Positions 8,720-18,070 of a stretch of DNA of 18,709 nucleotides are shown here, piece by piece. Under the pieces are notes generated by a model that was not told the DNA's origin, searched no databases, and worked only from the letters and a program-made list of their open reading frames with translations. Made by a program: the position numbers and the translations under genes. The stretch comes from Brachionus plicatilis. Its lineage: Eukaryota > Rotifera > Eurotatoria > Ploima > Brachionidae. The first letter of the stretch is position 1. The number at the start of each line of letters is the position of its first letter. The stretch lies in contig QEOQ01000428.1 in assembly GCA_010279815.1 (NCBI GenBank), positions 3,592-22,300 of the forward strand, given 5' to 3'.

Positions 8720-9580
8720 TGGTGGTGGGCAAGTTTGAACTGGAACTGGAACTGGGATTCTAACAGGTTGTGGGCATGGTACTGGAACTGGATATGGGAC
8801 AGGCTGTGGGCATGGTTGAGGAACAGGTTGTGCGACTGGTACTGGGCATGGTTGGGGAACTGGACATGGTAATCGAACTGGATATGGTTGTGGAGTTCTA
8901 ACTGGAATTGGAACTTCGACTGGTACTGGCACTGGTCTTGGAATTCTAATTCTGATTGGGATACGAACTGGGCATGGTACTGGTACTGGTTGTGGTACTG
9001 GGTATGGTTTTGGAACTGGTACTCTTACTGGAATTCTGATTGGAGTTGGAACAGCCACTGGTTGTGGTACTTGATATGGCAATGGAACTTGAACACGATT
9101 TATTTGTGGAACAGGTTGTGGAATTTGAACCTGTTGTGGAACTGGAGTTGGCACTGGAATTTTGAATGGAGTTGGAACTGGAACTCTTTGAGGATATGGA
9201 ACTGGGTATGGGCATGGTCTTGGAACTGGTACTGGAACTGGTCTTGGACATGGAGTTGGTACTGGTACCTATTAATTTTTTTTTTATTTTAAATAAATAA
9301 AGAATTTTTTTCTTGGAAAATTAAAATATTTTCTTACATTTATGTACTGTGGTACTCGTACTGGAGTTGGAACTGGGGTTGGAACTGGAACTGGAATTCT
9401 GCATGGTGGTGGTGGACATGGAGCTGGGCATGGTGGTGGAGGTGGTGGTGGACATGAACCACATGATGATGATGAGTCAAGTGATGGTAAAGAAAAAGGC
9501 AATGAAGCTGGTAATTGAGCAGCAGCCAAAGGAGCTGAAAATTCAGCGCCAGCAAACAAAGAAGATCCAAATGAAGCCAT
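8561..9580 (-). CDS. Proline-rich Val-Pro dipeptide repeat protein, left copy
   Basis: Two exons, 9338-9580 (81 codons from ATG at 9580) and 8561-9268 (235 codons plus TAA), joined phase 0 by a 69-nt GT-AG intron; 316 residues. Residues 1-38 form a Ser/Ala/Phe/Leu-rich head (MASFGSSLFAGAEFSAPLAA), followed by CGSC, a proline run and CPAPCPPPPC. The bulk is a dipeptide repeat with proline at every second position, mostly Val-Pro with Arg, Gln, Tyr, Ile, Thr or Lys substitutions. A second Cys/Pro-rich block and a Ser/Phe-rich tail ending EQFSSFGSF close it. There is no convincing secretion signal or membrane segment. Such composition is typical of structural, self-associating proteins; the cysteines could cross-link. 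I do not recognise a named family. A TATAAATA box lies at 9658-9665 on this strand and polyadenylation signals follow the stop. Head-to-head with a related gene at 10135. Confidence 0.85.
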
Positions 9581-9657
9581 TGTAAACGTTATTTAACCGA
9601 TTTATCAACTAGAATTAAACTAGAAAGTGTTTATTTTCAAATGAATTTTCATATTGA

Positions 9658-9665
9658 TATTTATA
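9658..9665 (-). promoter_or_regulatory. TATA box of the left proline-rich gene
   Basis: TATAAATA on the minus strand, 78 bp before the ATG at 9580. It matches exactly the box before the right gene. Confidence 0.65.
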
Positions 9666-10057
9666 AGTAAATTTTTCATTACCAACTACATTTTATCAAT
9701 TTGTTTGATCTTAAATTTGAATGTATATGAATATCTTGAACAGCGTCGATGCTTGGATAAATTGCTAATTTGGTAACAATCGATTCGATCATCAATGTAA
9801 AAATTTTTTTTCCTACAAATAAAACAACAAAGAAAATTCAAGTTTTATTTTTATTTAATTGTGGACAATTGTGAGACAATGAACAGCATCAATAATGATC
9901 AATGTAACACAAGAGAACCATCTTTAATCAAATATTCCAATTTTTTATTTGGAATTTTTATTAATCAATATTGGCGATGATTTTTTTTAAAACGATTTCT
10001 GATCAAAAATTTCGATTGTAAGATCAAATTTATTCAAGCAGAAACCTTGAGAACCCA

Positions 10058-10065
10058 TATAAATA
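10058..10065 (+). promoter_or_regulatory. TATA box of the right proline-rich gene
   Basis: TATAAATA, 70 bp before the ATG at 10135; transcription would be expected to start near 10090. Confidence 0.65.
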
Positions 10066-10134
10066 AAGTTAAAATTTACAAAAACAAAATATCGGATTTT
10101 TACTTATCTTATCTAAAAGAAGAAATAATTCAAA

Positions 10135-11144
10135 ATGTTTGGTAACAAAAATAAAAATTCACTTTTTAGCATTTTTAAATAAATTGTTATTTTTTTCTTG
10201 CAGGCTCATTCGACTCTTCATCATTCGGCTCTTCATCATTGGGTTCATCATGTGGATCATGTGAAACTTCATGTTGTCCACCTCCACCACCACCACCAGC
10301 CCCAATAAGAGTGCCAGTACCTGTACCAGTACCACAACCATATCCAGTACCAGTTAGAATCCCACGACATGTACCATACCCAATCCCTACTCCAGTTCCA
10401 CACCCAGTTCCATTTACAATTAGAGTACCAGTGCCAAGACCAGTTCCAGTACCAACTCCAGTACCTATTCCACAACCATGCCCAGTACCAGTTCCATACA
10501 AAGTACCAGTAAGAGTACCAGTACCAGTTCAACTCACTTATCACGAGCCAGTACCACAAGCCCAAACTGTTCAAATTCAAATTAGAGTACCAGTTCCTCA
10601 AGCATGCCCAGTTCCAACCCCAGTTCCAACTCCAGTACCAGTAAGAGTACCAATCAGAATTCCAGTTCCACAACCATACCCAGTTATTGAACACGTCGAT
10701 GTTCCATACAGAGTCCCAGTACCAAAACTATACCCAGGTAAATTTACCTTTTATTTATTTTGATTGCAATCAAAAAATTCAAATGATCAATAAATTTGTT
10801 TTCTTTTAGTGCCAGAAAGATACCCAGTTCCAGTAAGAGTACCAGTTCCTCACAAGTATCCAGTACCACAACCAGTACCTGTTCCATTCAAAATCCCAAC
10901 TCCAGTCCCAGTACCACAAAGAGTTCCAATTCCAACTCCAGTTATTCAACGAGTACCAGTTCCAGTACCTGTCCCGCCACCATGTCCACCACCATGCCCA
11001 GCCCCATGCCCACCACCACCACCACCACCATGTCCATCACCATGCGGATCAGCTTCATTTAATGCCCCACAACTCTCAGCTCCTCTACCTTCATTTTCAA
11101 GCCTTGGCTCTTCAGAACAATTTTCATCATTTGGATCCTTCTAA
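10135..11144 (+). CDS. Proline-rich Val-Pro dipeptide repeat protein, right copy
   Basis: Three exons: 10135-10141 (only ATG TTT G), 10204-10737 and 10810-11144, with GT-AG introns of 62 and 72 nt and agreeing phases; 876 nt, 291 residues. The ATG in the 7-nt coding part of exon 1 is preferred because it follows a TATA box by 70 bp and splices in frame to GSFDSSSFGSSSLGSSCGSC. Residues 1-25 are Ser/Gly/Phe-rich, followed by CETSCC and a proline run. A long Val-Pro dipeptide region follows, with Arg, Gln, Tyr, Thr and Lys substitutions, then a Cys/Pro block (PCPPPCPAPC, PCPSPCGSASF) and the same Phe/Ser tail as the left gene, ending EQFSSFGSF. No signal peptide or membrane segment is apparent. 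Inferred role: cross-linkable structural protein; function unproven. It has an extra intron near its middle that the left copy lacks. AATAAA signals at 11156-11161 and 11168-11173. Confidence 0.87.
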
Positions 11145-11186
11145 ATTAAACCTAAAATAAAGCAATCAATAAAGTCTTCTTTATTT
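10986..11186 (+). repeat. Near-identical 3' end shared with the left proline-rich gene (partner 8519-8719)
   Basis: Inverted copy of 8519-8719 with two substitutions, which change L to P and N to S in the tail. Outside this tract the genes are clearly related in pattern but differ in nucleotide sequence and exon structure. Confidence 0.9.
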
Positions 11187-12000
11187 ACATTTCAAAAAAT
11201 GTTGATTCTTTTAATTCTTTTTACAATTTAATTTTTGCTTTAATTTAATTTTTATTGATACCGATGAATTTTCCTGTATTCCCAGAAGGTTCCTTATTTC
11301 ACACTTTAAAAATTGGTGCTGTTAGGTTAAACACATAATTAAATCAGTAGCAAACTATCAATTTACAATAATATCAATTTGATCTTTGTTGACTTTGTAA
11401 AAAAAATTTAAAAAATTTCAAATAAATAAATCAATGTTTTTTTGTTTTCAAATAAAATAATTAATTGTCTTTTTTTTAATTTTAAGAAAATCTTAATTTT
11501 ATTTAAAGTAAATAAATGAAGTGTTAATCAGTCAGCTACGATAAGGGCAATAACGTGTTGATTAACTTTGAAACATAAAAGCATTAATTTGAATGGCTTC
11601 AAATACAGAACAAGCATTTTTTTTATTATTTCATTTCTTCAACTAATTCATTATCACCACCTAGTTTTTCTGAACCTTTTTCAGAGAACTATTATTTTAG
11701 CATAAGAAAAGAAATTTAAAATTTTTGAAATTTTGACCCAATGGACTATCTTTTTATTTTTCTAATATTTTATTCAAAATTATATTTTTTAAATTATTTT
11801 AAAAGTTTTTGAAATATCTCAAAATTTTCGTCAGGTTTTTGGCACTATGAATTTTGGTACAAAAAACAAAACCAATAAAAATTTAATAAAAAGTCCAAGC
11901 TTAAGATCAAAAAAGACTCAAACATGTTCTGTAAATTTTAGCAACTGGTACATCCTTTGTACCAACAATATACTGATTCTGCAAAAATCTACAATAAATC
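11187..12000. other. Non-coding stretch downstream of the right proline-rich gene
   Basis: No gene seen. It holds a small perfect hairpin, TGGTAC / GTACCA with a 7-nt loop, at about 11946-11964, just before the MULE remnant. Confidence 0.5.
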
Positions 12001-12018
12001 TGTAAAATTCAGAAAATT

Positions 12019-12210
12019 GTGAATTTGGCATATTATATTATATTTCAATCGTTTGTTGAAACTAATAACGTTGATTTTGTAAAGTTGTTAATGGTTGACA
12101 AGGCTCTAACCAATTTAGATCTTTTTCGTTTATTATTTCCTAATTCAGTTACTTTGTTATGTGTTTTTCATGTGATAAAGTATCTAAAATCTGTTGTTGC
12201 TAGACTGGAA
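12019..12210 (+). pseudogene. MULE transposase catalytic-domain fragment
   Basis: The plus-strand frame gives YYIIFQSFVETNNVDF, then LMVDKALTNLDLFRLLFPNS and VTLLCVFHVIKYLKSVVARL. This matches the pattern around the second catalytic Asp of Mutator-like transposases, where a hydrophobic stretch and D-K-x-x-x-x are followed by a predicted helix, F-P-x-A/S and the C-x-F-H-V motif. Here the Asp is in MVDK and the motif is CVFHV. About 64 codons remain. There is no proper start, the N-terminal part is missing, and the frame is closed by TAA at the point where the right inverted arm begins (12208). It is therefore a remnant that appears to have been interrupted at the arm junction. It does not overlap in content with the MULE fragment at 5178-5564, which covers a later part of this family. 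Confidence 0.72.
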
Positions 12211-12990
12211 TAAAATACCTCAATTATTTTCTAAAATTTAAAATGTTTCAATTTTTTTGCAATGCATTTTTGAGTTTTAAAATCGAAAAATATTTTTTTT
12301 TTAAATTTTTCATTTTATTTAGTAAAATTTAGTAAAATTTAGTAAAATTTAAAGATAATAAAATTATTGTTTTATAAAGTTATTTAATTAAATGTATTGT
12401 AAGAGGAATTGAAAAATAATTTCAACTTGGCACTAAATGAAGCTCGAAAAAATAACATAGTTAATGTCATAAATTTTTCAATTTTTTATCCAAATTTATT
12501 AGAACAGAAACAAATCACTTAAGAAAGCTTTGAAGAAGGCTTTTAGCCGAAACCGGTCGCTCTAATTTAAAAAGAAATTAAAAAATTAATTTAAAAAGAA
12601 ATTTAGTCTTTTTTAAAAAATTTAAAAAATTTTTTTTTTTTTTAAATAAAACATTTTCATTAAAAATTATAATTCTAATTAAGACTTTAAAGTTAATCAA
12701 TTTTATTACAAATATATTTAAATCTGCGCTTTGAGAATAAAAATATGCTAAAGTAAATAAAGTATAGTACTTTCAAAATTTAATTTTGATGAAATTTTAA
12801 GATTTAGAGTAAAAGTTGAAAGCTGAGAAATTAATGTAGCAATTTATTTTTTAAAAACCCTAAATAATAATCTTTTTTTAATTTTAAAAACAATCACAAA
12901 AATTAAATGCTTTTGGAAGGTAATTAAAACAAATTAGGATGAGAATTACATTTAACATTTTAAACTTAAAGCCATTATTCAAAAATTTTA
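12208..12990 (-). repeat. Right arm of a large inverted repeat (partner 6736-7580)
   Basis: Reverse-complement copy of 6736-7580 in two blocks (12666-12990 and 12208-12512), with a different central segment of about 150 bp (12513-12660). That segment contains a structured GC-richer motif (GAAGAAGGC...GCCGAAACCGGTCGC) followed by A/T-rich sequence. The inner end begins GAATAAAATACC directly after the MULE remnant; the outer end stops at 12990. Confidence 0.9.
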
Positions 12991-14476
12991 TATTTATATT
13001 TAATTTAATTATTAATTTTTATCTACATAATGTTGATTAAAATTTACTATGTAAACTATTGATTTTTTACTTAAAATTTTTGCCAAATTTAGGCTTGTTT
13101 AGAATAAAATCGAACAGCCTCTTTATTTTTTTTATTCGTTCTTTATCAATTTTTTTCTAAAATATAATAAATTCAATTTCAAGTGCACTTACGTATTTCT
13201 AATAATCTAATACAATTGACTTTTCAACTTTTCAAGTTATCTAAAAAAAAAGAAATATCATTTGGAAAATTATGAGCTTTATATTCTGATGAAATTTCTT
13301 AATCATTGTTCCGATTATTAAATCAACGGTCTAATAGAAACATGAACAATGCTTTCAAATAGACTTTGTATGGAAAAAAAGGAAATAATAGTTATTTATA
13401 ATTTATTATAAAAATTTATTGACAAAATGTTGACAATAAAATTAATTATTGGATGTATCTGCTTTTATTATTAACTAATCTTTTATATAATTATATATTT
13501 GCTGTAAAAAACCAAAAACGTATAATTAAGTTTTTAAATTAATTTTTTTTAAAAAAAACTCATTATAAATTTTTTAATTAAAAAGACAATCTGCAAGGCT
13601 TCGAAAATTCCAAGAAAATAAAGAAACTGAAAAAAATTAAAATTCGGCTATGTAATGTTCAATTGAAGTTTTTAATTAATTTTTTTTAATTAAAAATATT
13701 ATTTTTTTTTTAAATAATTTTCAGTGAGAATAAATTTTTTAAGTTTTTTAATCCGACTTAAAAATAATTGACATTTTTTTAGGATTAACTAAAATAAACC
13801 CTTTTGTTAATATGCAGCTTGATTATTGAAAAGCATTTATTTTTTCTTTAGATCAAGCTAAAAATACTCTTTAAAACTAGATGTAGTTTTACTTCAAAAA
13901 TATTGATAAGGTCTCATCGAGTTCTTTTTCTTTTTAGATCAAATTCAAATCATTATTGTTTAATTTTGGTTTATTTAGAGAGTTTATTTTTCACAAAAAT
14001 TAAGTCTCTGCAAAAACTCTACAAGTCTGCAAAAAACTAAATGCTTTAGAAAATCATTGAAATTTTATTGCAGAAAATTATTATTTGAAACTTATGGAAA
14101 AAATAATTAAAATAAAAATAAATTATATTAGCTGAATAAAAATATACAATTTAAATTTATGCTAAGTATTTAAGAGTCAAAAATTTTTTCTTTTGATAGT
14201 GGAAGACTAATTTTAAAAATTAAAAAATTGTTCTTGGCTTTTTAAATTTTTTTATATTTCTTCATCGCACTGAATAAATAAATAAAAACTAATGTTAAAA
14301 TATTTAAGTATACTTTGATTGCTGGCTCGATTTCTTATTCACATTAGAAGTTTTGCAATCAAATTTAATTATTAATTAAAAATGGACTTATTCAGAAAAT
14401 TTAATTAGAAAATGTTTTCTAAAAAAAGTTTCTTTTAAAAATTTATTCAATAAAACAAGTAAATAATTTATATAAT
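12991..14476. other. AT-rich non-coding stretch downstream of the GPCR gene
   Basis: About 1.5 kb with long A/T runs. I see no coding signal, RNA gene or clear repeat. The end next to 14477 should contain the 3' UTR of the minus-strand GPCR gene. Confidence 0.5.
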
Positions 14477-16301
14477 TTAATTAGAAGTGTTAATTTGTGT
14501 TGTTCGATTTCTAAATTTGCTTACTGGTGAAGTGATGTCGCCTTTGTCAGCAAACGATACAGAATTTCTGAACAAACTAAAATTTTTGAATCCAATTTTT
14601 TGAAACAAAAAATTGAGCTCTTTTCTAAACAAATTAGACATTGTCGAGTACAAAAAAAAGTTTATTGAAAAATTCAAATTTCTCACTGTCAACGATATGT
14701 CTTTGATGGTATAGAACACCAACTGGTACAACCAGACTTTTTTGATAAAAAAAGTCTCCAATTGGTCTTTGTCAAAATTTTTCTTAAGCTGATAATTGAT
14801 CACCACTTTGTTAATCTGATCGGCTATCCAGACTATTTGGTAAGGAAAAGTCAATACCAAAAATGTAATAGACACTGTAATCAGCATTGTGTTAATTGAG
14901 CGGTCGTTTCTGAGCCGCTGGTCCCTGATTATTCTTTCCCTAGTGCGCATAGCCTCGGACTCCCTCTCTCGAGCTCTCAATTGCTCGGCTCTAGCTTCCA
15001 TTTTTACTTCGTCCAAATTTTCGCACATCATTTTGGTGGTCACATTCGAAGCCATCTCTGACTCGTCCACACTGGTTATTGTCACATTGATCATTGCAGT
15101 TGGCATTTGGATCACATAATCTTTGACCATTGGCCTCTCGGTCATTTCATACTTTTCGGCAGAAAGTCTCACTATTGAAAATAGTTTTTTGAGCCGCGAT
15201 CTGTGACCTGACTTCGAGCCCGACAACAAAACCCGGTCATCTTTTTTTAAAAAATAAAATTTTATTTTATCATAGAATAAATAATTTTAAAAAAATTTAA
15301 TTCTTTTTAAATTATTAAATATTGAAAAATTTTTTTTTCCTTTTAGTATTAAGTAAATAATTGAAAAAAAAAATTTAATTCATTTAAAAGTATTAAATAA
15401 ATAATTTAAAAAAAATTTATTTCCTTTAAAATTTTTAAAAAAATTATTTCCTTTAAAATTTAAAAAAAAAATAATTTTTTTTAATCATAGATTAAAAATA
15501 TAAAAAAAATTTAATAAATTATTAAATATAAATAGTAAAAAAATTACTGAAAAACTGTTTCCGCTTCTCGATTCGAGAGTTTAATTTTTTAATTATTTTA
15601 GAGTTGTAGAAAAGAATCATTAGAAATGGAATAAGATAAGTGAGACAAATGCCGATTGAGCCGAAAAATAAAAGAACAAAATTGTTCTTGGGCTGGCAGT
15701 CCCTGTGTTCCATAAAGGTGTTGAGACTAATTTTGTCGGGCTCGGTTGAATTTGTCTCGATGACAAAAGGAAACCAAATGAAGACCACTAGAGACAAAAT
15801 GGGAATTAAAATGACTATGGTCAGAGAGCGTTTTCTGGCGTGCTGGAGGCCCACACGGCCTGGTCCACAAATGGTCATCCATCTTTCGTTGGACAAAGCA
15901 ACCACGTTCCAGGCCGACCAACTGCAGAACACAATGTCAAAGTAGCCGTGGGTTTTGCACCAAAAAATTGTGCGGAAAAACCAAAAATCCGGCTCGTACT
16001 CGTTCAGCCACTTGAGCGTCACTGGGCCACTGAGAAGAAATATGTCGGACACGGCAAGGGCTATTGTGTGCACCGATATTGACTGCTTTCTGAGCTCAAG
16101 CCGGCTGAACACTATTATCACCAAAATATTGCTCAAAAGACCAAAAAAAATAAGGAAAAAGTTCATCCAAAGAGTTGCCTTTCTGGTCATGTCCATAAGC
16201 AGGAGAGAATGCAAACAGGCGCTACTCTCCGTTGTGTTAAAGCAAGAGTTGATTATTTCCAGTGTTTTGTTTTGGAGAATTTGGTAGTTCTGGTCCATCA
16301 T
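14477..16301 (-). CDS. Class A (rhodopsin-like) G protein-coupled receptor, probably neuropeptide-type
   Basis: Two exons, 15548-16301 (251 codons plus one base) and 14477-15240, joined in phase by a 307-nt GT-AG intron; 505 residues from ATG at 16301 (the next codon is also ATG). N-terminal residues 1-40 carry N-glycosylation sites NKT and NTT. TM1 (about 44-66) has GLLSN; TM2 (77-98) has LAVSD; the disulfide pair is C115 and C202; TM3 ends in ERW (139-141) where most receptors have DRY; TM4 about 159-181; TM5 about 208-232. The third intracellular loop is long (about 237-365), basic and very Arg/Glu-rich before TM6 (366-390, with TFPYQ). TM7 has NFSINFFLY in place of NPxxY, a form common in peptide receptors. 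The C-terminal tail is Ser/Thr-rich. It acts in the plasma membrane and couples to G proteins; the ligand cannot be read from sequence. Confidence 0.92.
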
Positions 16302-17559
16302 TAAATTGCCGAAAATCAATAATTTAAATAAAAAATCTAAAATGAATGTCTTTTAGACAAATAAATGTTTATTATCTCATTTGGTGGCAAAGCCGATTAG
16401 AAGTTTAATAAAAAATTAAGCTCCGGGATCCGGATTTGGGTTTTTAATAAAATCCTAGGGACTTGTTGAAATTAATTATTTAAGAAGATTTTTGTTACGG
16501 TTTTTCTGAAATTATTTAAGTAAATGACACAAAAAATTGTTTGTTTTAGTACACTTTTTTTTTTTTGGAAAATTTAAAATTTTTTCTCCTCTATCTATTC
16601 TGAATAAGGCTTAATTTAAAATTAAAAAAATTAAAATAAGAAAAAAGTCAATCTGAATCTTGTGATTTGAATGCCAAAATTTTAGCTTTGAAAATTTTAG
16701 ATTTTGAGTCTAATTGCAGGCTATTACCTAAATGATCGGTGTTGACAAAAAAAAGGAAATTTATTCAATTTAAAATTGATTTGAGTGCTCTGCAATAATT
16801 TGAAATCGGAAATAAAATCAAAATAGCATTTGTCTATGGGCTTAAAATATCCTTAAATATAATATTTTAAATAAACTTTAAAATTCATGTTTATTTTGAG
16901 ATTATTAAATTTCTTTTAAATTAATTTTTTTCTGATAAAGACACAAAAAAAGAATAAATTTGATATTGTTGGTATCGTGATTTGTTGGGAAAAGCTTTCA
17001 CAGCGAAAATTTGCATTTTAATATTCAATTTAGGATTCAGATCTATTTTTTTCAAAAATTGCAAATCAAAAACGTAGAATTAGAGGAATTAACAGTCTTC
17101 CTGTATTTTTGTTGATGCATAGACAACTTGAAAAATGAACGAAAATAAAAATCACTTTTTCAGATATTCAGATTTTAATTAAGCTCAATTTTTAATTAAA
17201 AAATTTTATTTTTTGATATTTTTGATTAAATTTTAGCAAAAAAAAGTAAAAATATTTCTTTGTCAAAAAGATTACAAGAATTTTCTTCATTCATTTTTAA
17301 GTTATCGCTAAAAAGTCCATATAAAAATCGAACTTTTATTATAATTTATTTGAAAAAAAATAAAAAAGATCTTTTTGCTTTCTTTTGGCGAAAATATCCA
17401 CCAAAATGCCATGTAATCAAAAAATAACGAAAAAGCTGACTTTCCATTTATTAATTTAATAAATTTGAATAATTTTTTCATCTCTTTCACTTTAGTCTAT
17501 CGCATATTTTGATAAATCGATAATTATCTTCATCTTAACTTAAAAATTAGAATATTTTA
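16302..17559. other. AT-rich non-coding stretch upstream of the GPCR gene
   Basis: No gene recognised on either strand. The first few hundred bases should hold the GPCR promoter and any 5' UTR exon (minus strand). A GC-richer spot with CTCCGGGATCCGGA lies near 16422-16435. An open frame of 60 codons at 17308-17490 (minus) is Phe/Lys/Ile-rich and looks like chance. Confidence 0.5.
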
Positions 17560-18070
17560 TTAGCCTTAGTCTAGAATAGAAGTACTTTTTTATCCTTTTT
17601 ACAGTCAAAAATAATGTTCTTTATGTACTTTATAGAATTTTATTATAGATGTTAGTCTAGAAAAGACATACTTTTTATACTTTTTGTATCTTCCCCAAAA
17701 TTCAATAAACCCCTAAAGCTACTATCATTTTCAATTCTGTTAAAACGAAAATAATCCTTAATTAAACCATAATTATAGAATTTAATTATCTAATATGGTT
17801 AATTAATTAAAGGGTTATTTTCCTTTAACTAAAATTTAAGACAAAGGACAAAAAAATTCTTTTAAGTTAAAAAAAACATTCTTTTTGAATAGAAAAAGTC
17901 AAAAAGGATAAAAATTACGTCTTTTCTAGATTAAAGCTAATAATAAATTTTAAAAAAGATAAAAAGTACTTCTATTCTGGACTAAAGCTAAAATAAAATT
18001 CTAAAAAGTACAAAAAGAACATTCTTTTTCACAAGAAAATGTATAAAGGATAAAAAGTACGTCTTTTAAA
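17560..18070. repeat. Foldback (long inverted-repeat) element with internal tandem units
   Basis: The left half has two related units: TCTAGAATAGAAGTAC at 17570-17585 and TCTAGAAAAGAC at 17656-17667, each followed by T-rich TACTTTTTATCCTTTTT-like sequence. The right half carries their reverse complements: GTCTTTTCTAGA at 17919-17930 and GTACTTCTATTCTGGA at 17966-17981, plus a further decayed unit to about 18070. The centre is itself palindromic (CCTTAATTAAACCATA near 17756 against TATGGTTAATTAATTAAAGG near 17793). There is no coding capacity. It resembles a MITE or foldback transposon; I see no clear target-site duplication. Confidence 0.7.

Larger units (their letters stand above)
9581..10134. 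promoter_or_regulatory. Shared divergent promoter region between the two proline-rich genes
   Basis: 554 bp separate the two start codons. Each side has a TATAAATA box at nearly the same distance from its ATG (9658-9665 on the minus strand; 10058-10065 on the plus strand). Between them lies AT-rich DNA containing GATC- and ATCGATT-type short palindromes (for example around 9780). The arrangement suggests co-expression from a bidirectional control region. Confidence 0.65.

Noticed and set aside
8888..9292. Long Trp/Asn/Tyr-rich open frame on the strand opposite the left proline-rich gene (and the like at 10269-10694 on the minus strand)
   Set aside because: It is the mirror of CCA/GTA/GTT codons read backwards (TGG, TAC, AAC); no start context, splice logic or independent composition supports a protein.
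9340..9585. His/Leu-rich and Met/Glu/Val-rich frames overlapping exon 1 of the left proline-rich gene
   Set aside because: They arise from the same repetitive CCA-type DNA in other frames; the spliced minus-strand reading explains the region.
10796..11062. Ser/Thr-rich frame overlapping exon 3 of the right proline-rich gene
   Set aside because: Frame-shifted reading of the Val-Pro codons; the correct frame joins in phase to exon 2 and ends in the tail shared with the left gene.
15640..16287. Several plus- and minus-strand open frames over the first GPCR exon
   Set aside because: The receptor frame has all transmembrane segments and motifs; the others are shadows.
17308..17490. 60-codon minus-strand frame rich in Phe, Lys and Ile
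   Set aside because: Low-complexity composition expected by chance in AT-rich DNA; no recognised motif and no splice partner.
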